From positions 186,001 through 250,000 of the forward strand of contig SCKJ01000001.1 of the NCBI GenBank assembly GCA_004124875.1: a stretch of DNA of 64,000 bases. The letters run 5' to 3'. The notes below the pieces were generated by a model. It saw only the letters and a list, made by a program, of their open reading frames with translations. It made no database searches and was not told the origin of the DNA. Position 1 is the stretch's first letter; each line of letters begins with the position of its first letter. Shown one piece after another: positions 7,144 through 14,979 of this stretch. Made by a program: the position numbers and the translations under genes. The stretch comes from Fidelibacterota bacterium. Its GTDB lineage: Bacteria; Fidelibacterota; Marinisomatia; SCGC-AAA003-L08; TS1B11.

Positions 7144-7782
7144 ATGAAACCGATTCGCACATTAGTACTGCTGCCGTTGATGTTGGGCTCCTTCCTGCTC
7201 GCCTTCTCGGCCGATGATAAAGTGACGGCGTTTGAGGAAAGCGGTGTCATTGTTGACATTCAGAATTTTTTTTACGCCGCGGCCCAACAAGCGCAATCCT
7301 TCAGTCCGGTCGCAGATGGACTGGGCCGCCAGGCGCTGGTCACCACCAGCGGTATCTATGCCTTCCTGGAGACGCCTTCCAACGCGGCACTGCTGGCTGA
7401 TATCGCCAACGGGAGTTCGGTGAAATTGACCGGACGACTGCTGATCAATGGCACACTGCTGCATATCGACAAAATCACAACCCTCGACGCCGTGGTTGAT
7501 GCCGACCTGGAAATTTACCGCGCGGCCCAAGGGACACCGGTGGAACTGACCGGCAAAAATCTGTGCCAGTGCGGGCTTGATGTGGCCGATTTGCCACACA
7601 GCTGCCAGCTGGGCCATCGTCACCATTTAGAGGCCAGCGACGGCAAAATCTATCACTACCTGCAGTACGGCGACGCGCAAAAAGCGTACCTGGGAGAAGG
7701 ATACCACTTCAAGCAGGTGGCCGTCAAAGCGACGGTGCTGCCGGGGCAGTATCTGCTCGTCAACGAGATGACCGTTAAGTAG
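7144..7782 (+). CDS. Secreted hypothetical protein with a Cys/His cluster
   Basis: I do not recognise this 212-residue protein. It has a clear signal peptide (MKPIRTLVLLPLMLGSFLLAFSA). The central part could form small OB-like beta strands (SSVKLTGRLLINGTLLHIDKI). A cluster NLCQCGLDVADLPHSC followed by GHRHH near residues 139-160 has the look of a metal site or a disulfide knot. It is 66 bp downstream of the PAP2 gene on the same strand and ends at a hairpin terminator. A periplasmic role is inferred from the signal peptide only. Confidence 0.65.
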   Translation: MKPIRTLVLLPLMLGSFLLAFSADDKVTAFEESGVIVDIQNFFYAAAQQAQSFSPVADGLGRQALVTTSGIYAFLETPSNAALLADIANGSSVKLTGRLLINGTLLHIDKITTLDAVVDADLEIYRAAQGTPVELTGKNLCQCGLDVADLPHSCQLGHRHHLEASDGKIYHYLQYGDAQKAYLGEGYHFKQVAVKATVLPGQYLLVNEMTVK

Positions 7783-7807
7783 ACGGTTCCTTCACATTCT
7801 CTCCTTC

Positions 7808-7836
7808 AAGGCCGGGGCTGTTGCTCCGGCCTTATT
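7808..7836 (+). terminator. Hairpin terminator after the secreted-protein gene
   Basis: AAGGCCGG (7808-7815) pairs perfectly with CCGGCCTT (7826-7833) over a 10-nt loop and is followed by ATT. The U-tract is poor, so termination may be inefficient. Confidence 0.55.
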
Positions 7837-7943
7837 GCGTCTTGACCGGCAGAGTCCGCAAGCCGACTTGCGCCGCTGGCCGCATCAGCGTAACATTGGC
7901 ATTCCTGTGGTAACTCATCTACAACTACAGTTAAGGAGTTGTC

Positions 7944-8357
7944 ATGGAAGAGACCATGATAAGCATCAACTATCTGGCGGTACTGGTGGCGGCGGCCATT
8001 GAATTCGGTCTGGGGGCTCTGTGGTTCGGTCCCCTTTTCGGCAAGCCCTGGATGGCTGCCCACGGCTGGACGGAATAGGATATAGCCGCTGGGAACCCCA
8101 TGCGTAGCCTGGGCTTTCGGGCCGTTACCACGTTGGTGGCCGCCTACGTTCTGGCGCATTTCGCTATCCTGGCAGGCGCCGAGACCATCACAGCGGGCAT
8201 GCGGCTGGGTTTTTGGATCTGGCTCGGATTCGTGGCAGTATTTACTCTGGACAGTGTGCTCTTTGAGATGGGGTCGATTAAGGCCTGGGCCATCAACAAC
8301 GCTTATCATCTCGTCGGATTATTGATGATGGCCGGCATCCTGGCCGTCTGGAAGTAA
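7944..8357 (+). pseudogene. DUF1761 membrane protein interrupted by an in-frame TAG
   Basis: An ATG at 7944 with AAGGAG upstream opens a frame that reads a DUF1761-type membrane protein (INYLAVLVAAAIEFGLGALW, PLFGKPWM, GWT-E). It is then stopped by TAG at 8076-8078. The same frame continues without shift (DIAAGNP...) through two or three further membrane helices to TAA at 8357, about 137 residues in all. The family often has Glu at this point, so a single GAG-to-TAG change would explain it. The choices are a recent nonsense mutation, a sequencing error or readthrough. A downstream ATG at 8100 could give a truncated product. Confidence 0.7.
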
Positions 8358-8365
8358 GGGACCGA

Positions 8366-9058
8366 ATGGGCCTGAAGGGCCGGATCAAGGGGATCATTCC
8401 GCCGCGCCTGCTCGACGCGGTTCTTTTGACCTTTCCATTTCTTTACGCCACTCGCTTGGTGAGGTACGAAACAAATTTGGTGCCGCAGGGCGGCATTGAT
8501 GAGCTGCTTGAAAATCTCAAGGCGACCCAAGACATCGCGGGAGATATAATCGAGTGCGGCAGCTCCCGTTGTGGGGGCAGCGCGATTATGGCCAACTGGA
8601 TCAAAGCTCGTGGTCTGAACAAAAAAGTCTACGCCTGCGATTCTTTTGAAGGGTTTGACCGTGATGAGCTGGCGCTGGAAACGGCCGCCGGAAAGACATC
8701 CGCCCCGGCCACGGCATTTACTTCCACTTCACTGGAGTATGTGCTCAAGAAGCTCAATCGTCTTGGCCTGAATGATATCGTCATGCCGGTGAAAGGCTAC
8801 TTTCAGGATACCCTGCCGGGCCTTGACCATCAATACTCCCTGGCGCTCATCGATTGTGATTTAAAGGCGAGCATGGTTTACTGTGCCACCGAAATTTGGC
8901 CCCGCTTGAACAGGGGCGGCCGCCTTTTATTTGATGATTACACCGATCCCCATTTTCTCGGCGCACGTGAGGGGGTGGATGAGTTCGTTGGATTGATGGG
9001 CGCTGAAATCGCCGAGCACCGGCTGCTCGGCCGCCTGTACCTGGTGGTCAAGTCTTAG
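8366..9058 (+). CDS. TylF/macrocin O-methyltransferase-like protein
   Basis: The 230-residue protein belongs to the SAM-dependent TylF-type methyltransferases. The SAM-binding start is GDIIECGSSRCGGSAIMAN near residue 58, then KKVYACDSFEGFD near 85, and the LIDCDLKASM and RLLFDDYTDP metal/acid motifs near 160 and 190. TylF itself methylates macrolide sugars; here the substrate is unknown and no natural-product cluster surrounds it. AAGGG lies 5 nt before the ATG. It ends in a 4-bp tail-to-tail overlap with the aldo/keto reductase gene. Confidence 0.75.
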   Translation: MGLKGRIKGIIPPRLLDAVLLTFPFLYATRLVRYETNLVPQGGIDELLENLKATQDIAGDIIECGSSRCGGSAIMANWIKARGLNKKVYACDSFEGFDRDELALETAAGKTSAPATAFTSTSLEYVLKKLNRLGLNDIVMPVKGYFQDTLPGLDHQYSLALIDCDLKASMVYCATEIWPRLNRGGRLLFDDYTDPHFLGAREGVDEFVGLMGAEIAEHRLLGRLYLVVKS

Positions 9059-10038
9059 CCAACCGCCGATGCCAGCTCGGTATCCCGGCCATCCAGCAAG
9101 GCGCCGATATCATCCATCACGCCCTTCTCCAGCGGCCGGCCTGATGCCTTGACGGTCTCCTCAATCTGCCCGGGTGTGCGGATCCCGGTGATGGCGCTGG
9201 TCACTTCCGGCCTGCGCAACACCCACGCCAGGGCCAGTTGCGGGAGCGTCATCTCCACGCTGTCGGCAATGGGGCGCAGCGCTTCAACGAAGGCCAGATT
9301 GATTTCCACCTGCGGGGACTGAAAATTCCTGTTATTTCTTTTGCGGAAATCGGTGTCATCCAGGGCGGCTATGGACTCCAGCGAAAACTTGCCGGTAAGC
9401 AGACCGTTTTGCAAAGGTGAATAGGCGATCATGCCGATGCCCTTCTCGCCGCAGTAGGGAAGTTGATTCGTTTCAATATCGCGCCGCAGCATGCTGTAGG
9501 GCGGCTGCAAAGAGGCAATGGGGTGCATGGCGCCGAGGAGCTCCATCTGCCCGGTGGAAAAATTGCTCACGCCTATGTAGCGCACCTTGCCTTCCTGCAC
9601 CAGGTCCGCCATGGTCGCCCAGGCCTCCTCGATTTCCTCTTCCGGATCGGGCCAGTGCATCTGGTAAAGATCGATGTGGTCCGTCTGCAACCGGCGCAGA
9701 GAATTTTCCGCCTCCTCGCGAACCGACGCGGCCGTCAGCCGGCTGCCAATTTGCCGCTGTTCGTCCCATACGAGTCCGCATTTGGTGGCAATGATGACCT
9801 CGCCCCGAATGCCCCGCAATGCATTCCCTACCACCTTTTCCGAACGCCCCAGTCCGTAAACCGGTGCCGTGTCGATCCAGTTCACACCTTTGTTAAGCGC
9901 ATGATGAATCGCACTGATGGAGTCCGCGTCGTCCTGGGGACCCCACCCAAAAGCATAGTCGCCGCCGCCTATGGCCCAGGCGCCAAATCCAATTTCAGAC
10001 AGCAGCAGCTCGGAATTGCCTAGCCTGCGTTGTTCCAT
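9055..10038 (-). CDS. Aldo/keto reductase
   Basis: The 327-residue NADPH-dependent oxidoreductase has an (alpha/beta)8 barrel fold. The catalytic tetrad positions are seen as NWIDTAPVYGLGRSE (Asp and Tyr), VIIATKCGL (Lys) and LYQMHWPDPE (His). NADP-binding residues lie toward the C-terminus (TSAITGIRTPGQIEE). The substrate is not predictable. A second family member sits at 42762-43697. The gene lies just downstream of DUF1684 on the same strand with 3 bp between them, so the two are probably cotranscribed. Confidence 0.88.
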   Translation of the reverse strand: MEQRRLGNSELLLSEIGFGAWAIGGGDYAFGWGPQDDADSISAIHHALNKGVNWIDTAPVYGLGRSEKVVGNALRGIRGEVIIATKCGLVWDEQRQIGSRLTAASVREEAENSLRRLQTDHIDLYQMHWPDPEEEIEEAWATMADLVQEGKVRYIGVSNFSTGQMELLGAMHPIASLQPPYSMLRRDIETNQLPYCGEKGIGMIAYSPLQNGLLTGKFSLESIAALDDTDFRKRNNRNFQSPQVEINLAFVEALRPIADSVEMTLPQLALAWVLRRPEVTSAITGIRTPGQIEETVKASGRPLEKGVMDDIGALLDGRDTELASAVG

Positions 10039-10041
10039 GCT

Positions 10042-10968
10042 TCACCTTTCTCCCATATCGGTAAGGTGCTGGGCATAATTTTTTTCCCCCGCCTCAACTT
10101 TTAAGGCCAATCTGTTTTGGGGCGGCGGCAGAGGGCAGGTGGCAAACGGCGTGAAAACACAGGGCGGCGAATAGGCCCGGTTAAAATCGAGATCGACCCT
10201 GCCGTTGTCATCCGCTCGCGGCACATAGATGAAACGGCCCCCGCCGTAGGTTGCCCGGCCGTTGGTTTCGTCCCCAAAGATGACAAACAGCCAATCATCT
10301 CCAGCTTCAGCGAAAACAGCAAGCGAGTGCGGCTTGCCATCTATCTCAAACTCCAGCGATCCGGGGGATTCCAGGAACTGGGTGGGGCCCTGAAACGTGG
10401 GGACAGCCATCTGCATTGCGCCACCGGAATGCGCCACGTAGCGCGCCATGATGCGCCACTTTTCATCGATGGGATAGTAATCGAGTCCCTCAAACCCGGC
10501 CAGCGCCTCGCTGGCGGAATCCTTGACCCGCACCGCCAGCTCCCCGGCACGCTTGATGACATGGAACGTCAGGGTGCCCAGGGTCAGGACCGTTATATCG
10601 CCGGCGCTGTCATCTCTGAGGATCATGCGGTCGACCGGCCGCCCATCCCACATCACATCCAGCCCCGGCACAGCGAAAAAGGTAACGACACCATCGGCCA
10701 GATGGAATCGGCCTCCGGAGGGCGGCACATGGCTGGCGGGCATAACCACCGGCAGGGCCTGATTGCTGCCAAAGGGGTTGTCGCCTTCCTCCAGCCAGTA
10801 TAAGCCGACGAGGGCCAACCAGCTGTCACCGGATTGGAGCGACGCCAGCCGTTCGGCGCGCCATGCCAGCACCTCCTCGGTATGTGATGAAGCGCTGCTG
10901 CAGGCCATGGAGATTAGTGTCATCGCGGCCGTGGCAACGGCGGCAAATCGAATGGCGCGGTAGAACAT
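10042..10968 (-). CDS. DUF1684 family exported protein
   Basis: The protein of about 308 residues matches the DUF1684 layout: WLALVGLYWLEEGDNPFGS near the N-terminus, an FEGLDYYPIDEKWR motif mid-protein, and the conserved C-terminal cluster DLDFNRAYSPPCVFTPFATCPLPP. The biochemical function of the family is unknown. I chose the ATG at 10968 because it gives a hydrophobic export signal ending at a Cys (AATAAMTLISMAC), possibly a lipoprotein site though the lipobox is poor. A longer frame opens at 11061 and would overlap the upstream gene by 25 bp. Confidence 0.75.
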   Translation of the reverse strand: MFYRAIRFAAVATAAMTLISMACSSASSHTEEVLAWRAERLASLQSGDSWLALVGLYWLEEGDNPFGSNQALPVVMPASHVPPSGGRFHLADGVVTFFAVPGLDVMWDGRPVDRMILRDDSAGDITVLTLGTLTFHVIKRAGELAVRVKDSASEALAGFEGLDYYPIDEKWRIMARYVAHSGGAMQMAVPTFQGPTQFLESPGSLEFEIDGKPHSLAVFAEAGDDWLFVIFGDETNGRATYGGGRFIYVPRADDNGRVDLDFNRAYSPPCVFTPFATCPLPPPQNRLALKVEAGEKNYAQHLTDMGER

Positions 10969-11036
10969 CACGATAGAAAGGTAGGGAGATTTGATGCCGG
11001 GTGACAAGGCGGTTGCATGGTTGGGAGCGTTGCGCG

Positions 11037-12161
11037 TTACCGGCCGCGCATGACCGGCCATTGCTCGATAACGTCGTCGCCGCGCACAATATAATAGGTG
11101 TCAAACAGCGGCGCGGCCAGGCAGCTGTGGTTGGGGAGCACTTCCAGTCTTTCGCCAATTTTCAGCGGTTCCACATCGGCGGGACTCCGCCCGCGGACAA
11201 AACCGTGTTCCTGCGAAACCGCGTCGACCATCAGGGAAGGGTCGAGCTGCTTGCCGCCGAGGTCGAATATGGCGCCGCGGCTGGGAGGCACACCCAGATG
11301 AGTGGGTCCCGGATCGTGAGAGAGGGCCAAGGCGCCGGCATCGATGACGGCATGGCCCGCGCCCGGCTGCGTCGATATGACGCTGGTCAGAATTCTGGCG
11401 GCGCAATCGGACAGCTCGCAGCTGCCCAGCAGCAACTGAGTGCGGTCATGGAACACATAATTTCCGGGCCGGATTTCATGAATCCCATGCAGCTCGGTGG
11501 TAAAGGCGAGAGAGGGCGTTGATCCGATTGAAACGGCCGGCACGGGCATGCCTTGCTTCGCCAGGCGTTCGGCGAAGGCGCCCATAACGCGCTGTTCATC
11601 CCCCACAATAAACCGGATCTCGGTGGTCGACTTGGCGTAATAGGCGTGACCGGCATGGCTGAGCAAGCCGGCGAAATCGAGACCGGCGGCGGCATGCAGA
11701 AATTTGGCCAGGTCGACGGCCTCGGCGGAGCGGGGATCGACCCCTGTGCGGTGGTAGCCGGCATCCACTTTCAGCCAGACAGGAATATTGAGACCGGCAG
11801 CATGGGCCGCCTCCTGCAGATACTGGGCCGCGTCAAGGTTGTCCAGGGCGAGGCTCAAAGTGATCGACTGGGCCAGCTCGACTGCCCGCGCCGTTTTGCC
11901 CGGCTCCAGCACGACGGCATAAGTGATGTTGCTGAAACCCTCGGCGGCAAACGCCTCCGCCTCCGCCAGGGTGCTGACGGTGATGCCAGCGGCGCCATGC
12001 TCCATCTGCAGGCGGGCGATGTGGAAACATTTATGGGTCTTGATGTGCGGCCGCAGCCGGACTCCCAGCTGGTTGGCCTTCTTCGCCATGGCCACAATGT
12101 TGGCCGTGAGGATATCCAGATCGATCAACATGGCTGGCGTCGGAATGTCGTTGACATGCAT
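11037..12161 (-). CDS. D-threonine aldolase / D-serine dehydratase-like PLP enzyme
   Basis: The 374-residue fold-type III PLP enzyme has an alanine-racemase-like N-terminal barrel and a C-terminal D-serine-dehydratase-like beta domain. The PLP lysine lies in RPHIKTHK near residue 40. The C-terminal NHSC provides the His-x-Cys pair that binds a divalent metal in this family. Members cleave D-threonine to glycine and acetaldehyde or dehydrate D-serine; which one applies here is open. It is divergent from threonine synthase with 54 bp between them, which could mean shared control. Confidence 0.82.
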   Translation of the reverse strand: MHVNDIPTPAMLIDLDILTANIVAMAKKANQLGVRLRPHIKTHKCFHIARLQMEHGAAGITVSTLAEAEAFAAEGFSNITYAVVLEPGKTARAVELAQSITLSLALDNLDAAQYLQEAAHAAGLNIPVWLKVDAGYHRTGVDPRSAEAVDLAKFLHAAAGLDFAGLLSHAGHAYYAKSTTEIRFIVGDEQRVMGAFAERLAKQGMPVPAVSIGSTPSLAFTTELHGIHEIRPGNYVFHDRTQLLLGSCELSDCAARILTSVISTQPGAGHAVIDAGALALSHDPGPTHLGVPPSRGAIFDLGGKQLDPSLMVDAVSQEHGFVRGRSPADVEPLKIGERLEVLPNHSCLAAPLFDTYYIVRGDDVIEQWPVMRGR

Positions 12162-12215
12162 GGAAGAAGTTAACGCGCCAGGAATTATGGATTGCTACCG
12201 GCGTAACTTGGGTTC

Positions 12216-13331
12216 ATGATCCTCACCTGCACCGCCTGCGCTAAAGAGCACGATAGTGGCCTACCCCAAACGGTCTGCGGCGACTGCGGCCAACCGCTCC
12301 AGGCCGATTACCATTTTTCGACCGGGCAACTCTCCCGCGACCGCGATCTGGCCGACATCGATTCGCTCTGGCGCTATCACGCCTTTTTGCCGCCGCTGCC
12401 TGCAAGTGAGCGCGTGACCCTGGGCGAAGGGATGACGCCACTGAGCACTGCCCAGCTGGGCGGCATCACTGTCCGCTTAAAAGATGAAACCGGCAACCCC
12501 ACTGGCTCATTCAAGGATCGCGGTCTCTGCCTGGCCGTCACCATGGCCCGGCACTACGGCTTTGAGCGAGTGGTGCTCCCCTCCGCAGGAAACGCGGGAG
12601 TGTCGGCTGCCGCGTATGCCCGGGCAGGTGGCATCGCTTGCCGGGTCTACATGCCGTCGACGATTCCCGCCTCTTTTGTGGAAGAGGTGCGAGGCTACGG
12701 GGCCGAGGTCATTCTGTCCGGCAGCACCATTGCCGAGGCGGGCCAGGCCATGGCCGCAGAGATCAACAGCAGCTGGTTTAACCTGTCGACACTGAAAGAG
12801 CCGTACCGCGTGGAGGGCAAAAAGACCATGGGGCTGGAGATCGCCGAGCAGCTCGGCTGGACCGCGCCCGATGTGGTGGTCTACCCGGCCGGCGGTGGCA
12901 CGGGACTGGTGGGCATCTACAAAGCGCTCGGTGAGCTGCGCGACCTGGGTTGGATCGACACGCCCTTGCCGCGTATGGTCGCCGTGCAGATGGAAGGGTG
13001 CGCGCCGGTGGTGAAGGCATTTTCGGCAGGCGCCGCCGATATTGATCCGTGGCCCCGGCCCGTCACTACCGCGCTGGGCCTGAACGTACCCTCGCCGATG
13101 GGGGGCGCATGGATGCTGCGCACTCTCAGAGAAAGTGGCGGCACGGCCGTGGCCATTGCCGAAAGCGATCTGCAAGGGGCGCGTCTGCGGTTGGCCGAGG
13201 CATCAGGCATTGAGGCCGGCCCGGAAGCCGCCGCCGCCTGGCGCGGCGCCGAGCGCCTGCTGGACGAAGGGTGGATCGACCCGGAGGATCAGGTCGTGAT
13301 TGTCATTACCGGAGATAACAGCAGATATTGA
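12216..13331 (+). CDS. thrC: Threonine synthase
   Basis: The 371-residue fold-type II PLP enzyme converts O-phospho-L-homoserine to threonine. An N-terminal zinc-ribbon-like segment (CTAC...CGDC, residues 5-24) precedes the catalytic domain. The PLP lysine is in NPTGSFKDRG near residue 94, the phosphate-binding loop is PAGGGTG near 225, and SAGNAGVSAAAYA follows the lysine as in class-II-like threonine synthases. It starts at an ATG 54 bp from the divergent D-threonine-aldolase-like gene. A related threonine dehydratase is less likely because of the zinc-ribbon head. Confidence 0.88.
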   Translation: MILTCTACAKEHDSGLPQTVCGDCGQPLQADYHFSTGQLSRDRDLADIDSLWRYHAFLPPLPASERVTLGEGMTPLSTAQLGGITVRLKDETGNPTGSFKDRGLCLAVTMARHYGFERVVLPSAGNAGVSAAAYARAGGIACRVYMPSTIPASFVEEVRGYGAEVILSGSTIAEAGQAMAAEINSSWFNLSTLKEPYRVEGKKTMGLEIAEQLGWTAPDVVVYPAGGGTGLVGIYKALGELRDLGWIDTPLPRMVAVQMEGCAPVVKAFSAGAADIDPWPRPVTTALGLNVPSPMGGAWMLRTLRESGGTAVAIAESDLQGARLRLAEASGIEAGPEAAAAWRGAERLLDEGWIDPEDQVVIVITGDNSRY

Positions 13332-13362
13332 TCTGCTACGGAGGCCTGCGTGGCCTGACCGA

Positions 13363-13968
13363 TCAGGTCTGCACCCCGATGACACAGTGCACCGTCCCTT
13401 TGTGCGACTCGGTCTGCTCCACGACAATGGGATTAAAACCGAGCTGCTGCAGCGCTTTGACCACATCGTCAGGCTCGTGCATGGCAAAGTGCCCAAAGCG
13501 GTATTTCTTCATGTCTTCCAGCAAGATTCTCGGCGCCAGGTAGAGCGCAATAATGCCCCCCGGCTTAATGATCCGGCAAAGCTCGTTGACGGTTTTGGTC
13601 AGGTTGGTCCAGAAATAGACGACATTCAATGCGAACACCTTGTCAAAGTGATCGTTCTCATAAGGGAGATTGTTGGCGTCGGCCTCAATGATCTCCATGC
13701 GTCCGGCAGAGATGGCCTTGGCATTGAGCTCGGTCGCCGCTTTTACCATGGCTGCCGAAATTTCCACACCGACAATTTTACCTTGGGTCACATTTTTGGC
13801 GGCCATCTGCAGGAGCGCACCCAGCCCGAAGCCGATTTCCAGTACCTGGTCCTCAGGCCTTAAATCGATATGGCCGAAAATCCAGGCCATTAATTTTCGA
13901 CGGGCTTCCTGCTCCTGCGACTGAAAAATTTGCTTAAGTAAGTTCATCCTTCGTGGCTTTCTGATCAT
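13363..13968 (-). CDS. Class I SAM-dependent methyltransferase
   Basis: The 201-residue protein has a Methyltransf_11-like Rossmann domain. Motif I is VLEIGFGLGALLQ near residue 39, motif II is IVGVEISAAMV, and motif IV is NLPYENDHFDKVFALNVVYFW with a following KPGGIIALY. The substrate is unknown. Its 5' end overlaps the yggS-like gene by 4 bp, which indicates translational coupling. Confidence 0.82.
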   Translation of the reverse strand: MIRKPRRMNLLKQIFQSQEQEARRKLMAWIFGHIDLRPEDQVLEIGFGLGALLQMAAKNVTQGKIVGVEISAAMVKAATELNAKAISAGRMEIIEADANNLPYENDHFDKVFALNVVYFWTNLTKTVNELCRIIKPGGIIALYLAPRILLEDMKKYRFGHFAMHEPDDVVKALQQLGFNPIVVEQTESHKGTVHCVIGVQT

Positions 13969-14711
13969 TCAGCCGGAAGATCCGGCCGGCTGCCAAACAG
14001 CAGCCGCCCCACCCGGACATGGGTGGCCCCTTCTTCAATCGCTATCTCAAAGTCGCCCGACATGCCCATTGAAAGCGCCCTGCAGCCGGGCAATGTTTTC
14101 ATCAGAGCATCGCGGATTTCGCGGGCGGCGGAGAAACTGTTCCGCAATATGGCTTCATCTTGCGTGTGTGGCGCCACCATCATCACTCCGGAAATGGTCA
14201 CGTGGCTCATGGCCGAGAGCTCCGGGAACATTTTTGCCGGTTCGGAGGGAGCAAAGCCAAACCGGCCGGCATCGCCCGTCAGATTCAGCTGCAGGTAGAC
14301 CGGCATCACCTTGTGCAACTGGCCGGAGAGGCTGTCGATACGCCGTAAAAGTTTTAGCGAATCAACCGATTCAATGGTATCATAAAGTTGTATCGCCTGC
14401 TTGACTTTGTTGGATTGCAGATGCCCGATCAGGTGAATCGTCGACTCCTTGCGCTGCGGAAAGCTGGGGAGCTTGGTGGCCGACTCCTGTACCCGGCTTT
14501 CGCCGAAAAGCCGCAATCCCGCCGCAAAGCCACTGATGAGCGCCTCCGGTCCAAACGCCTTGGTCACCGCCACCAGATTCACCTGCTCAGCGCTATGCCG
14601 GCCCCGCTTCCGGGCAGACTCGATTTTGGCAAGCAGAGCTTTAAGCTGCCCGGCGTTAAGGGTGCCTTGGGCGCTGATACCGTTAAACCCGGTGGCCACA
14701 GTAGTTACCAA
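13965..14711 (-). CDS. YggS/PLPBP-family PLP homeostasis protein
   Basis: The 248-residue fold-type III PLP protein acts in pyridoxal phosphate and amino-acid homeostasis without known catalysis. The PLP lysine is in LVAVTKAFGPE near residue 50, followed by LFGESRVQE and IHLIGHLQSNKVKQ. The C-terminal LSMGMSGDFEIAIEEGATHVRVG motif binds the PLP phosphate. The first 20 residues before LKALLAKIE are longer than usual, so a later start is possible. It overlaps the methyltransferase gene downstream by 4 bp. Confidence 0.9.
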   Translation of the reverse strand: MVTTVATGFNGISAQGTLNAGQLKALLAKIESARKRGRHSAEQVNLVAVTKAFGPEALISGFAAGLRLFGESRVQESATKLPSFPQRKESTIHLIGHLQSNKVKQAIQLYDTIESVDSLKLLRRIDSLSGQLHKVMPVYLQLNLTGDAGRFGFAPSEPAKMFPELSAMSHVTISGVMMVAPHTQDEAILRNSFSAAREIRDALMKTLPGCRALSMGMSGDFEIAIEEGATHVRVGRLLFGSRPDLPAE

Positions 14712-14875
14712 ATTGCGTTTGAAGCGTTACTTTATGGAACGGGCCGGGTGACACTCGGTTACGACAGGCAATAAAAAAAGGCGCAGACAATATCGTATTC
14801 GCACAATGTTTGTCTTGGGGCTGTCTGTAACGCGCCCACAAGGGAGCCCAATCAGCGGACCCCGAGGTCCTGTTA

Positions 14876-14899
14876 AAAGTGTGACGCCGGTCACTTTTC
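14876..14899. terminator. Short hairpin between gyrA and yggS
   Basis: AAAAGTG pairs with CACTTTT around a 10-nt loop, so A-tracts and T-tracts flank the stem on both strands. It may add a second, weaker termination signal behind gyrA. Confidence 0.4.
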
Positions 14900-14915
14900 A
14901 TCCTGTTGCTCCCAT

Positions 14916-14943
14916 GAAAAAGGGGCGTTGGGCAACACCCCTT
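14916..14943 (-). terminator. Intrinsic terminator of the gyr operon
   Basis: On the minus strand AAGGGG-T-GTTG pairs with CAAC-G-CCCCTT with a short loop, and the stem is followed by a run of five T. It lies 36 bp beyond the gyrA stop and ends the dnaN-recF-DUF721-gyrB-gyrA run. Confidence 0.8.
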
Positions 14944-14979
14944 GATTCTCCCGTGCCGCATTTTTTTAGCTCCCGGGGG

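Noticed and set aside
8076..8078. TAG in the DUF1761 gene as pyrrolysine
   Set aside because: The site is a loop Glu position in a small membrane protein with no catalytic role, and pyrrolysine is confined mainly to methylamine methyltransferases. A nonsense change or error is simpler.
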